Source of the DNA: Caldisericales bacterium
Lineage (GTDB): Bacteria > Caldisericota > Caldisericia > JAAYUI01
Direction of reading: 5' to 3'
DNA length: 64,000 nt
NCBI GenBank assembly: GCA_022707885.1
Contig: JAKIZT010000009.1
Coordinates: 1-64,000 of the forward strand
A program made the translations under genes and the position numbers. Of the stretch, positions 43,900-53,343 are shown piece by piece (the first letter of the stretch is position 1; every line of letters starts with the position of its first letter). The notes below the pieces were generated by a model. That model was not told where the DNA came from, did not search any database, and worked only from the letters and a program-made list of their open reading frames with translations.

Positions 43900-46461
43900 A
43901 TGAGATTCAAAAAGTTCGTTGTCTTTGCCACACTTGTGCTGGTTGTGTGCTCACAGATGGCCTTGGGGACAAGAGGACAAACAGAATTGCAGTTTCCAGT
44001 TTTACCCGAAGATGCCGTTGTTCTTGGAGGGGAAATAAATATCGCCGGGTTTGATCCAAAAATCAGGCAGGGAATCATCTTCGACGAGAATATCCAGCAA
44101 ATTATTGGAAATGCGTATGGACAACTTGATACGAGATACTGCAATGGGAAACTATACCTGACATTACCGTTTGATGAGAAAAACTTCGAGAATGAGAATA
44201 AGAATTCTTTTTTGCTTGAGCAGTTGGCATCTGCTATAAAACCTGTTGTCCTTCTTTCTGACGAGGCCGGTTTTTTGCCATTAAACAACCTGATATTTTA
44301 TCGCAAAAATGATGACAAAATAAACACCAGTTCCAGTCTTGTGTTTTATAACACTGATGAAGATAGGACTGTTTTCAAAATTGACAATGTTAAGCTCCCA
44401 GTAGATATTATTTCTGTTTCAAGACAATTAATTCTCATAAAAGATGGCATTAGCAACAAACTTTACAAAACCGGCACATGGACAAAAATTGTGGAATTCT
44501 CCGGGCCATTCAACTTTGATAGTGATATTTTTGTCACAAACTCTATCATTTTAGATATCAATACATTGGATGTAATTGCAGATATCTCAGAATACAATCT
44601 TGAAACTAAACCAAGGTTTGGCGGGTCTCAAATCTGGTTCAATTCGAAATATGACCAGAAAAATCCTTATCTTAACATTGTGACAAGGTTTTCAAGAGTT
44701 GGCCAGTTCTTGGGCAAAGAGGAGGTTCACTTGCCTGGGGTTGTAAAGGAGAAAGAATCTTTCCAGCTTGTTGATTTACATGAAAACCTTGCCCTTGGGC
44801 TCATCTTAAGACCATACTCCAGAACCTACAGGGTTTTTGAAACCAGGAACGGAGAGATTTTATGGGAAACCGATTTCAAAAGGGACTCTGAGGACTACTG
44901 TTATTTTTACAAATCAAACCTGCTTATGGAAACTATCCATGGAACAAAATTGATAGACCTTAAAACATTCAAAACAACACGCTATATAGATTTTTCAAAA
45001 TATCCACAAATCTTGTCCAGTGGGAATAACAAAGTTCTCGTTTCCAGTGGTTTTGATGGCAATCGCTCATTAAAAATCGCCTACATGCTTGATGCAAACC
45101 TTCAACCCATACTTTACACAAAAACAGTTCTCCCTTTTGATCTGGATTTCTGTTTTCTCCATGAAAACAAAATTATTTCTGTCAGTTCATCTCCCTGCGT
45201 GGAATCCAACAATATAAACAATTGCAAGAGGACAACTATCAGCCATTCAGAATTTGGATCACTGGTACCTTTCAAAAAGATTGTATTGGAAAACATCAAT
45301 TCAGAGGATGTCAAGGAAGACGCTTTCATCGGGAATTATTTTCTAGCATACGGCAATTATGGAATAACCGCCTACAATATTGACGATGGCAGTCCTGATT
45401 ATTTTCTAAAATTTCCAGAGCCAGAACAAGGGGATATGGTTCCAGAAATCCATCTCGAAAGTCATTTTCTCGTGGTTCAGACAAGATCAAATCAATACAC
45501 AAATGACAAGCGGAATCATCTGTACTGCTTTGATCTTGAATCCCGGAAAATGCTTTTTGATATGGAGTTTGAAGATAAAAACACAAAAATAATGGCTGTT
45601 GACAATGAAGCTATATGGGTTTCTGGTGAAAAAAACCAATATAATGTTTTACGCTTTGCTGGAGAACCCTTAAAATTCGACAATGTTTTCGCATATTACA
45701 AGAACATTGTCTATATGACGAAAATTGTGTATTTAAATGGGGTAGAAAAATATTTCCTTGTTTCCCATAATATAAAAAATGGGGTAGAAAAAGAAATTCA
45801 GTCTGAGAATCTTCCACCGTCGCCCATTTTTTATATAAATGATATTTATTACTCAAACAAAGGTTTTTATTCCCTTAATTCCTATCAACATATCCAACAG
45901 AATCTTGGTGAATGGCTAAACCTTCAAGATAATGATGATGATAAAATTCTTCTCCAAGGGATAAATTTCTCTCTTGATGGAAAAAGATGCAATGGAGTAT
46001 TAACAAAGCTCTCCCCATGCCCCTCATTCTCGGTCAAAAGAACAGGGAAGGGTGGAGGGAATGGCAAGGATGGAGCAGGTGAGGTAAGCTTTGAGTTCAA
46101 GAACACAAGGGAGGATGGAAGAGATCTTGTATTGAAGGGGGAGGTGTATCTAGTTTCTTGGGGGGATGATGGGAAGGCACCTCTGTTTGCCAAGCTGAAT
46201 GAACCAAGGCATAAGTTGGGACCTCTGCTTCCTGGGATGTTACAAGAAATTACATTCAGGCTTCCTGAACCACCTTTACTTGAGAACAATCAGAAAGGTG
46301 AAGGGAAGTATTTTGCTCTTGTTGTGGAGTCTAATGGATTGATGGATAGAGATAAGTCTGTTTTGTCTGAGTATGATAAAGATCCTAGGCCTCTTTTTGA
46401 TGGTACTCCTGTTGCTCTTGATCAGCAGAAGGCTATTGTTGTGACTGTGTGGGGGAGGTAA
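43900..46461 (+). CDS. Large secreted protein of unknown function
   Basis: The protein has 853 residues. The start follows GAGGAGG, and a signal peptide (MRFKKFVVFATLVLVVCSQM) is clear. Residues 100-680 contain repeated beta strands of a propeller-like type (RYIDFSKYPQILSSGNNKVL, then LVVQTRSNQYTNDKRNHLYC) without a family match. The last 150 residues (from about FSVKRTGKGGGNGKDGAGEV) form a different, Gly-rich module with an unlike codon use: codons ending in T or G dominate there. That suggests a joined cassette. No catalytic motif is seen. A surface protein is likely. Confidence 0.72.
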   Translation: MRFKKFVVFATLVLVVCSQMALGTRGQTELQFPVLPEDAVVLGGEINIAGFDPKIRQGIIFDENIQQIIGNAYGQLDTRYCNGKLYLTLPFDEKNFENENKNSFLLEQLASAIKPVVLLSDEAGFLPLNNLIFYRKNDDKINTSSSLVFYNTDEDRTVFKIDNVKLPVDIISVSRQLILIKDGISNKLYKTGTWTKIVEFSGPFNFDSDIFVTNSIILDINTLDVIADISEYNLETKPRFGGSQIWFNSKYDQKNPYLNIVTRFSRVGQFLGKEEVHLPGVVKEKESFQLVDLHENLALGLILRPYSRTYRVFETRNGEILWETDFKRDSEDYCYFYKSNLLMETIHGTKLIDLKTFKTTRYIDFSKYPQILSSGNNKVLVSSGFDGNRSLKIAYMLDANLQPILYTKTVLPFDLDFCFLHENKIISVSSSPCVESNNINNCKRTTISHSEFGSLVPFKKIVLENINSEDVKEDAFIGNYFLAYGNYGITAYNIDDGSPDYFLKFPEPEQGDMVPEIHLESHFLVVQTRSNQYTNDKRNHLYCFDLESRKMLFDMEFEDKNTKIMAVDNEAIWVSGEKNQYNVLRFAGEPLKFDNVFAYYKNIVYMTKIVYLNGVEKYFLVSHNIKNGVEKEIQSENLPPSPIFYINDIYYSNKGFYSLNSYQHIQQNLGEWLNLQDNDDDKILLQGINFSLDGKRCNGVLTKLSPCPSFSVKRTGKGGGNGKDGAGEVSFEFKNTREDGRDLVLKGEVYLVSWGDDGKAPLFAKLNEPRHKLGPLLPGMLQEITFRLPEPPLLENNQKGEGKYFALVVESNGLMDRDKSVLSEYDKDPRPLFDGTPVALDQQKAIVVTVWGR

Positions 46462-46551
46462 CCAAAAACCCAACACTTCAGTTGTCGTCATTTCACCATA
46501 AAAAATACCCCAATAAAAAACTGGTCAGAGCAGGCTCTTACAAAAAATATC

Positions 46552-46612
46552 TTGCATATTATGGCCCTGTTTGCTATAGTAATTTCATGTTAGTAATTTA
46601 CTAAATTAGTAA
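46552..46612 (+). promoter_or_regulatory. Promoter plus palindromic operator array
   Basis: TTGCAT (46552-46557), a 17-base spacer and TATAGT (46575-46580) form the promoter. From 46590 the sequence chains TTAGTAA, T, TTACTAA, A, TTAGTAA, so two perfect palindromes overlap, followed by the related TCTAGTAA. This lies at about +3 to +33, where a repressor would block transcription. Confidence 0.65.
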
Positions 46613-46634
46613 TCTAGTAAACAGGAGAGAAAAT

Positions 46635-47114
46635 ATGAAAATACCGACCAATCTGAAACACAAGCCGGTGATTGTTGCCGAAGACTACGAAAACATAGAC
46701 GGACGAACAGCTTACAAGACGGACGCCAAATGCCTGTCGGCCGGCCTCGCCCAGTGGAATGACCGCGGAAAAGTGGACATATCCGCAAAGGTGTGGAGAT
46801 ACACCGGTGACAAATGGTCCCGCCAGTCAGAGGAACTGCCCCTCCACAGGGTGCTGGATCTGGCCATTTTTATATGCAGGACCCTTGCGTATTTCAGGGA
46901 TGCATACAGAATCGATGGACTGTTTGACCGAAACAACCCGATAATCGACAGGATCGGGCTCCAGGGTGACGCAATGACGGTCAAAGTGTGCACCGAAAAC
47001 GAGCTGATCGACGAGGACATTCTGCTTTTCAGGGAGGCTCTTGAAAAAGACAGCGAAATCATCGGAGAGCGCCTCGGGGTCCTCTCATCCTTGCTGGAAG
47101 AAATGGGCTATTGA
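46635..47114 (+). CDS. DUF6530-like protein
   Basis: The protein has 159 residues, and its start follows AGGAGAG. MKIPTNLKHKPVIVAEDYEN, then LAQWNDRGKVDISAKVWRYT, KWSRQSEELPLHRVLDLAIF and IIDRIGLQGDAMTVKVCTEN are strongly patterned and match, as I recall it, the DUF6530 family. The length is full. It is cytoplasmic, with no known activity. It lies under the palindromic operator and is followed by the DUF2087 gene with two bases between stop and start, so the pair is one unit. Confidence 0.8.
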   Translation: MKIPTNLKHKPVIVAEDYENIDGRTAYKTDAKCLSAGLAQWNDRGKVDISAKVWRYTGDKWSRQSEELPLHRVLDLAIFICRTLAYFRDAYRIDGLFDRNNPIIDRIGLQGDAMTVKVCTENELIDEDILLFREALEKDSEIIGERLGVLSSLLEEMGY

Positions 47115-47116
47115 AA

Positions 47117-47404
47117 ATGAAAAAATCAAACAGCATCACCCCATTCCTCGACGACAAGGGGAGGATAAAAGCAATTCCCTCCCCAAACCGCACAAAAATA
47201 CCGGTGCTGTCATACATTGCAGGCAAGTTTGATTGCGATCGCAACTACACCGAAAAAGAGGTCAACGGGATAATAGACGAATGGCACACTTTTGAAGACC
47301 ATTTCCTGGTCCGGAGGCTGCTAATCGACCACGGTTTTCTCGGCCGCAAGCAGGACTGCTCCTCCTACTGGGTCATTAAAAAGAGCGATCCAGACGAGGA
47401 TTGA
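47117..47404 (+). CDS. DUF2087 domain protein, possible regulator
   Basis: The ATG at 47117 is two bases after the DUF6530 stop; a TTG at 47111 is a weaker alternative. The 95-residue product contains TPFLDDKGRIKAIPSPN, VLSYIAGKFDCDRNYTEKEV, NGIIDEW and FLVRRLLIDHGFLGRK, the DUF2087 pattern, which has a winged-helix shape and occurs fused to ArsR-type regulators. It could be the DNA-binding protein for the operator upstream, by inference. Confidence 0.8.
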   Translation: MKKSNSITPFLDDKGRIKAIPSPNRTKIPVLSYIAGKFDCDRNYTEKEVNGIIDEWHTFEDHFLVRRLLIDHGFLGRKQDCSSYWVIKKSDPDED

Positions 47405-47483
47405 TGAACAATAGCATCTCCAGATGGGATCTGTCTGAATAAACAGGCCCATAAGAATGCTGGGTTTTCGATATAACGCCTAG

Positions 47484-47512
47484 CGCCCGACATTTGCATG
47501 TCGGGCGTTTTT
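47484..47512 (+). terminator. Rho-independent terminator of the DUF6530-DUF2087 unit
   Basis: CGCCCGACAT (47484-47493) pairs perfectly with ATGTCGGGCG (47498-47507) over TTGC, followed by TTTTT. Confidence 0.92.
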
Positions 47513-47585
47513 GATAGGAATTAAATTACATTTTATTGGCAAAGGATGATCGTTACGACTGTATTAATATACAAAAGATCAAAAA

Positions 47586-48983
47586 TCATTTATCGCTCTG
47601 ATTTTCGGTGTAAATGTACGTATTAAAAACATTCGTCGGGATATTAATTTTGTAGTAGCCCTTGTCCGAATATAGATAAATCCTGTGCATAGGTAGATTG
47701 ATTGCAAAATCAAACCACGGCACCCAATCACTCTTGATTTTGATAAATTTCTCGTGCCTTTCAAGATTTGTTATATATGCATCAATTCTTTGACCTGATG
47801 TCCCTGTTTCAATGAATGCTGTAATAGTTTCAACATCATGGTAAATATCGGTATTGGAAAAGAGAGGTTCATGGTGGGACAAACCAGAATCAACTGTCAT
47901 TGGTTTGGGAACCTCATTGTATTTAGGGTTTTGAGGAAAAAACAGAACCTTGTCTTCAAGGGCAAAAAATGAGCCATCAGTTGATTCACTCAGTCCCCTT
48001 TGCTCATAGCGTAATAGTGTAACATTTTCAGATAAGACATAAAGTGTCTCACCATCATATAATGCAATAGGGCTTGGCAGAATATTAATAATTTCATTCT
48101 CCTTTACTTCAGCACAGAATGTACCACTTAAAATATCCTTTGTGGAACCAAGAGGGGCCTTGCTGGTAATTTCAAGTTGTGTGCCTTTAAATATGCAATT
48201 CAAAATGGATGAACCGTCATAGGCTTTTTTGCTGTTGTAACCATAGCTATTAATGTTGAATTTCATTTTTCTGTCCAAAACCTGCTTGTTTAACAGGTGT
48301 CCATTTGTTGAATAATAAGAAAGTGTTTGCATGTCAGGGGATTGGCAAATTATTACCAGTTTTTCTATGGGGACATAAGTATCAATTGCATGGTAACTTC
48401 TCCCCTCAGGATCCGGAATAATGACGTCTACGATGCGGTTTGCTGGACCTATATCAAAAGAGCTATAGATTTTTACATCAGTAATATCAATTACACTCCA
48501 GGTTTTAGCATCCAGTGTATCTCCAACTTTACAATCTATTGTAACAAGTTTGTTTGTGTTTCCCGTTTTGCAGACAATGGCATAAAGGTCATGTAAATCA
48601 TTGTAATCATTGTTGGGATTATTGGGGTTTTTAATTTTGACATAAAAACTATTCCTGCGCCATGATAGAACAGGGCCAGGCAATGGAATACGTTTTATGA
48701 TTTTTTCAAGTGTGGGATCAAAAAATAGATTGAGAGAATAATTTGTGTTGTCAACAATTAACGGCATATCCAGACCATCTGTCCAGTAATGCCCAATAAG
48801 GAATGTATCTTTTGATATGGTGATATCTGGTTTCTTGTTATATGGTACCCATTCTGCCTTGACTGTGCCATTAAAGAATATCTCTGAATCGCTATTTTTC
48901 TTGGGAATCAGAAAGAAGTATACAACAAGACCAACCAACCCTATCAACACCAGAATTACAAGAAATATTTTTAAATTCTTCAT
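47586..48983 (-). CDS. Membrane-anchored protein of unknown function
   Basis: The start at 48983 (MKNLKIFLVILVLIGLVGLV) opens a single N-terminal membrane helix; an ATG at 48998 adds five residues. The ribosome binding site is weak (GGGGTG). The 465-residue product has an outer part with many Asn, Asp, Lys and Tyr and no recognised domain. Composition is AT-rich and similar to the proteins at 27298 and 43900. It is convergent with the DUF6530 unit, sharing the terminator region. Confidence 0.7.
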   Translation of the reverse strand: MKNLKIFLVILVLIGLVGLVVYFFLIPKKNSDSEIFFNGTVKAEWVPYNKKPDITISKDTFLIGHYWTDGLDMPLIVDNTNYSLNLFFDPTLEKIIKRIPLPGPVLSWRRNSFYVKIKNPNNPNNDYNDLHDLYAIVCKTGNTNKLVTIDCKVGDTLDAKTWSVIDITDVKIYSSFDIGPANRIVDVIIPDPEGRSYHAIDTYVPIEKLVIICQSPDMQTLSYYSTNGHLLNKQVLDRKMKFNINSYGYNSKKAYDGSSILNCIFKGTQLEITSKAPLGSTKDILSGTFCAEVKENEIINILPSPIALYDGETLYVLSENVTLLRYEQRGLSESTDGSFFALEDKVLFFPQNPKYNEVPKPMTVDSGLSHHEPLFSNTDIYHDVETITAFIETGTSGQRIDAYITNLERHEKFIKIKSDWVPWFDFAINLPMHRIYLYSDKGYYKINIPTNVFNTYIYTENQSDK

Positions 48984-49092
48984 GGGCACCCCACGCAAAA
49001 GTAACTGTGACTATATTTCAATTTTGTTTTGCAATTGTTCATTTTCCCTCCATCATTCTAATTATAAACACCCAATTATGCAAATTTGCCCC

Positions 49093-49122
49093 AAAAATCA
49101 GTGTTCAGAAATAATCACTGAT
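49093..49122 (-). terminator. Weak terminator after guaA
   Basis: On the minus strand ATCAGTG and CACTGAT (7 bp, 12-base loop) are followed by TTTTT. Confidence 0.5.
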
Positions 49123-49127
49123 ACTAC

Positions 49128-50633
49128 TTACTCCCACTCGATCGTGGCTGGTGGCTTGTTTGTGATGTCAAAAACCACCCTGCCGATCTGCTTCACCTCT
49201 CCTGTGATGCGGGTTGCAATCCTGTCCAGCACTTCATAGGGCAGTTTTGTCCATGAGGCCGTCATAAAATCTGTTGTGGAGACTGCTCTGACGGCGCAAA
49301 CGCAATTGTATGACCGCTCGTCGCCCTGGACGCCAACGGAGGAGACGGGCAGGAGGACTGCAAAATACTGGTCCGCGTCGCCTGCTATTTCTTCCCTCAC
49401 TATTTCGTCGGCTTTTCTCAGAATATCAAGACGCTGTTTTGTCACCTCGCCAACGAGCCTGATTGCAAGGCCCGGGCCCGGGAACGGCTGTCTGTCGGTC
49501 AGGTGCTTGGGGACGCCAAGCTCCCTGCCAAGGTGGCGCACCTCGTCCTTGAAGAGCATCCTCATCGGCTCGACGAGCTTCAGGTTCATTCTTTCGGGGA
49601 GGCCACCGACATTGTGGTGGCTCTTTATCTTGTCGGCCAGGCCAGAGACGCCGCCTGACGACTCGATCACGTCCGGATAGAGCGTTCCCTGCGCCAGCCA
49701 TTTTACGCCTGGGATTGTCTTGCAGGCTTTTTCAAACTCCTCGATGAAGAGCCTGCCGATAATTGTTCTTTTCTGTTCCGGCTCGGTGATGCCATTGAGG
49801 GCTTCAAGAAAAATGTCCTCACAACCAACAAGCATCGGGTCAAGGCCGAGGTTTGTGAGAGTGAAGATAACCTCTTCCCTCTCGCCTTCCCGAAGCAGGC
49901 CGTGGTCCACAAAAATAACATGGAGCTGTTTGCCAATGGCCTTGTGGAGCAGGACGGCCGTGACAACAGAATCGACGCCACCGGATACACCGGCTATGAC
50001 GTGGTCGTCCCCAACGGTCTTTTTGATCGCCTCTATCTGCTCCTCTGCGAAAGAGCTCATCTTCCAAGAAGGCTCCTCGCCGCATATCTTGAAAAGGAAA
50101 TTCTCGATTATCAGGGCGCCATCCTCGGTGTGCTTCACCTCTGGGTGGAACTGGAGGCCATAGAAGTTTTTGGAGACGTTTGACATTGCCGCCACGGCAC
50201 AGCTTTTGGAGGAGGCTATGACTTCAAATTCTTTTGGGGCCTTGATGACATGGTCGCCATGGGACATCCAGACGGTGCCGACTTCTTTTGTGCCCTGGAA
50301 CAACAGGGAGTTGCGGTCAAGCTTTGCCTCGGCCCTTCCATACTCGCCGGATTTGCCCTTCTCCACTGCACCGCCAAGCTGATGGGCCATTGCCTGCATT
50401 CCGTAGCACAGGCCAAGTACCGGCTTGCCCAGATAATATATCGAGCTGTCCGGCATTGGGGAGTTCTCCGCAAGGACCGACCTTGGGGAACCGGACAGAA
50501 TGATGCCTTTGTATTTTGATAGCTCGTCAGGCTTTGTCCAGTATGGCACCACCTCGCAATAGACATGGGCCTCTCTGACCCTTCTTGCGATAAGCTGGGT
50601 ATACTGCGAACCAAAGTCTACGATTGCTATCAT
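49128..50633 (-). CDS. guaA: GMP synthase (glutamine-hydrolysing)
   Basis: The protein has 501 residues. The amidotransferase half shows IVDFGSQYTQLIARRVRE, GLCYGMQ (Cys76) and FHPEVKHTE (His163, Glu165). The synthetase half shows the PP-loop IAGVSGGVDSVV (213-224), and the C-terminus ends FDITNKPPATIEWE, as in all GuaA proteins. It converts XMP to GMP. Its start overlaps the def stop by ATGA, so priA, def and guaA form one unit. Nothing is unusual in the sequence. Confidence 0.97.
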   Translation of the reverse strand: MIAIVDFGSQYTQLIARRVREAHVYCEVVPYWTKPDELSKYKGIILSGSPRSVLAENSPMPDSSIYYLGKPVLGLCYGMQAMAHQLGGAVEKGKSGEYGRAEAKLDRNSLLFQGTKEVGTVWMSHGDHVIKAPKEFEVIASSKSCAVAAMSNVSKNFYGLQFHPEVKHTEDGALIIENFLFKICGEEPSWKMSSFAEEQIEAIKKTVGDDHVIAGVSGGVDSVVTAVLLHKAIGKQLHVIFVDHGLLREGEREEVIFTLTNLGLDPMLVGCEDIFLEALNGITEPEQKRTIIGRLFIEEFEKACKTIPGVKWLAQGTLYPDVIESSGGVSGLADKIKSHHNVGGLPERMNLKLVEPMRMLFKDEVRHLGRELGVPKHLTDRQPFPGPGLAIRLVGEVTKQRLDILRKADEIVREEIAGDADQYFAVLLPVSSVGVQGDERSYNCVCAVRAVSTTDFMTASWTKLPYEVLDRIATRITGEVKQIGRVVFDITNKPPATIEWE

Positions 50634-51148
50634 TTTTTGTCGCCTTTCATAAGTTTTTCCTGAAAACGCTTTGGAAGCGTCACGCCCTCATCCAGCTCAA
50701 TCTCCTGGCCCGGCTCGATGTAGTCTGTGAAAAGTTTTCCATCCAGATGGTCAATCTCGTGCTGGAGCACCCTTGCAAGGATGCCGGTTGCTTCGCCTTC
50801 GACGCGCTTTCCTCTCAGGTTTGTGCATGCAAATCTAATCTTTTCAGCCCTCTTTACATCTGCCCACAGGCCGGGGATTGAAAGGCAACCCTCTTTGTAT
50901 ATGCATTCACCTTCCCTGGAGAGTATCTCAGGATTGATGAAGACCATTTCGCCCTCACCATAATCGATCACAACAAGCCTTATCAGTTCGCCAATTTGTG
51001 GCGCGGCAAAACCAATGCCTTTTGGGGCAGTCGTTTTCATTATCACAAACATTTCCTTGATCAGGTCAATCAGGTCGTCATCAATTTTTGTAATCGGCTT
51101 CGACTTTTTCCTCAATATCGGGCTGTCACAGTCAAGAACTTTTCTCAT
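50630..51148 (-). CDS. def: Peptide deformylase
   Basis: The ATG at 51148 overlaps the priA stop (ATGA). A longer frame to 51193 is inside priA. The 172-residue enzyme has the three family motifs: GIGFAAPQ (44-51), EGCLSIPG (86-93, Cys88) and QHEIDHLDG (129-137, His130, Glu131, His134). It removes the formyl group from new proteins and binds Fe or Zn. A Phe replaces the usual Leu in motif 1, which is tolerated. Confidence 0.97.
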   Translation of the reverse strand: MRKVLDCDSPILRKKSKPITKIDDDLIDLIKEMFVIMKTTAPKGIGFAAPQIGELIRLVVIDYGEGEMVFINPEILSREGECIYKEGCLSIPGLWADVKRAEKIRFACTNLRGKRVEGEATGILARVLQHEIDHLDGKLFTDYIEPGQEIELDEGVTLPKRFQEKLMKGDKK

Positions 51149-53331
51149 TGGTTGGGGTTCACCACTTCCAGCTTTATTCCTTTCATTCTGCACAGCTTCA
51201 TCGCCTCCCAGAGGTACGGAACTGCGCCTTCAAGGTCTTTTATCTTTAAAAGTATATCCCATCTGTACTCCCCCTTCAAGCGGTGATAATAGGTTGCGTT
51301 TGGGGGCAGAATGGTGGCATCTTTCACAAGTTCTTGCAGGATCTCATGGCAAAACCCTGCCCACCTTTCCGCCTCGCCCTGGTCTTTGGAAGTGACAATC
51401 CACCAGAGCACCCGGGAGAAGGGAGGGTAAAATGATTCTTTCCTGTCCTCAAGCTCTTGCATGAGGAAAGTGCCAACATCAGAGGCAACAAGCGATTTGA
51501 TGAGCGGGTGGTGTGGCATGTATGTCTGGAGCAGGACCCTGCCGGATGAAAGCTTGCCGGCAAGTATGGCCACAAGCGAATAGGCCTTGTGGGACGCCGA
51601 AAAAACGGGCATCGACATCACACCATCAAGGCTCGCTATGCAGGCAAGCCTGACATTTGAAAAATCGGCCCTGTCCAGAATCATGGTTGTGCCAACAAGA
51701 ATGTCCCCTGGCTGGCCAAAACTCCTTATGTTTGCAAAGGCATTTTTTGTGTTTGCGTCAGCCCGCAGTATTCTGCACTGTGGCAATCTCTCCTCGAGCT
51801 CGAGGTGGAGCCTCTCGGTCCCACCTGCCTTGAACAAGACAGACACCCCGCCACAGCTCGGGCAGGTACTTGGCGCCTTGGCCTCATAGCCGCAGAACCT
51901 GCATGAGACCTTTCCCGTGGTCATGCTGTATGTGAGCGGCACCTTGCATGTCGGGCAAGAAATGACCTCGTTGCATTCATCACAATAGACAAAGTTTGAA
52001 TAGCCTTTTCTGGCGATCAGAACCACAGAGGGCCTTCCAGCTTCAAGCTCCTTTTTAATCGCCGAGACCATGCCTTCCGAGACCAGCGGCTGGTTCTTGG
52101 CCCCTGCCTGAAACAACATGTTGACGACCTCGACGCGGTTGGGAAGCGATACAGGGGAGGTACCCTCTTTCAGGGCCTCCAGTGTAGACGGAGCACCAAC
52201 CAGGCTGAGGCTGCATTTGCCAATTTTTGCCCTCACCCTTGCAAGGGCACCGAGCCTCAATTTGCCAGGCTGGTCCTGCTCGTAATGGGGAGATGCCGGC
52301 TCGTCAACGACAATTCTTGAAAGGTTTGCAAAGGGCAGAAACAGCGCCTGTCCCATGCCAATCGCCACACATGACAGGGAAGACCTGAGTGCGTCCCAGA
52401 GCCTGCTGTCATTGGCCATCGAGCCATCGCCTGTTGCAAGGTAAACCCCATCATCAACAAATTTGCTTATTTCCTTGTGTATCGCCCTGCAAAGCGACGC
52501 GTCCGGGGCGATTATTGCCATGCTCTGGCCAGAGTTCATGTGCTCTCTGGCCCAACCAGCGTAAAGGGCAACTCTTTTTTCAAGCACAAAACCCTCAAAA
52601 TATTCGATATCAAACCCTGATTTTCCCTGTTTTGGGACAGGCCCCGGTTTTGCTCCTTCCACAAGCCTGAGCTTTCCGGAGAGCACAAGTTTTTTTATCT
52701 TGGAGAGCGACACTCCGCTTGCTTTCGAGAGTGAAGACATGGAAGAACAGAAGGGCGCTTTTTCATTGACTGATGAGTCAACGTCCGGGTCGGCTTCGTA
52801 CTGGAGCTTCGGTTTTGGCAACGATGGTGCAGAAACCACCTCCACAAGCCGTATTGCACCCTTTTTGACAAGCCCCCTGAGGGCGTATGTGACCCTTGAT
52901 TTGCCCAAAGCGTGATTGAGCCTGCCAAGCGTCGAGTCTTCCCCCAGCTGGACAATCTTTTCAAACAGGGCCTTTTCTGATGGTGAAAATTCGCATTCAC
53001 CCAAAATTTCAATTTTTGTCTCAATCCTTGGCGATGGTGGCATCCAAAGATTATCGGAGAGGGTCGTACCAGCTTTCGAAAATGCAAGTGAGTCTGCAAT
53101 AATGGTCGCCTCTATGCCTTCCTCATCAATAACAGGCGTGTCGTAAACAAGCGAGACCATCTCTTTGAGCTCGATCCCGGCCTCTCCATCGTCAATACCC
53201 ACCACTACGCCCTTTGCCGTCCTGTTCCTTAACGGGACAAGAACAAGGCAACCTGGTAACACTCTGCCTGAAAGAGACTCCGGGACTGAATAGGTCAGCT
53301 CAAGCCCCTCGACCATAACATGCACATTCAC
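51145..53331 (-). CDS. priA: Primosomal protein N' (PriA) lacking a Walker A motif
   Basis: The protein has 728 residues and starts with GTG at 53331 after AGGT. The 3'-DNA binding domain is at the N-terminus. The zinc cluster (about residues 447-494) keeps eight Cys in CxxC pairs (YCDECNEVISCPTC, then VSCRFCG and STCPSCGG). Where helicases have GxTGSGKT the sequence reads YAGWAREHMNSGQSMAIIAP, and the DEEH box is IVVDEPASPHYEQ. A helicase-dead PriA is also known from Actinobacteria. It probably works only as a primosome assembly factor at stalled forks. The C-terminal domain is present. Confidence 0.88.
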   Translation of the reverse strand: MNVHVMVEGLELTYSVPESLSGRVLPGCLVLVPLRNRTAKGVVVGIDDGEAGIELKEMVSLVYDTPVIDEEGIEATIIADSLAFSKAGTTLSDNLWMPPSPRIETKIEILGECEFSPSEKALFEKIVQLGEDSTLGRLNHALGKSRVTYALRGLVKKGAIRLVEVVSAPSLPKPKLQYEADPDVDSSVNEKAPFCSSMSSLSKASGVSLSKIKKLVLSGKLRLVEGAKPGPVPKQGKSGFDIEYFEGFVLEKRVALYAGWAREHMNSGQSMAIIAPDASLCRAIHKEISKFVDDGVYLATGDGSMANDSRLWDALRSSLSCVAIGMGQALFLPFANLSRIVVDEPASPHYEQDQPGKLRLGALARVRAKIGKCSLSLVGAPSTLEALKEGTSPVSLPNRVEVVNMLFQAGAKNQPLVSEGMVSAIKKELEAGRPSVVLIARKGYSNFVYCDECNEVISCPTCKVPLTYSMTTGKVSCRFCGYEAKAPSTCPSCGGVSVLFKAGGTERLHLELEERLPQCRILRADANTKNAFANIRSFGQPGDILVGTTMILDRADFSNVRLACIASLDGVMSMPVFSASHKAYSLVAILAGKLSSGRVLLQTYMPHHPLIKSLVASDVGTFLMQELEDRKESFYPPFSRVLWWIVTSKDQGEAERWAGFCHEILQELVKDATILPPNATYYHRLKGEYRWDILLKIKDLEGAVPYLWEAMKLCRMKGIKLEVVNPNQ

Positions 53332-53343
53332 ACCTAAAGGCTA

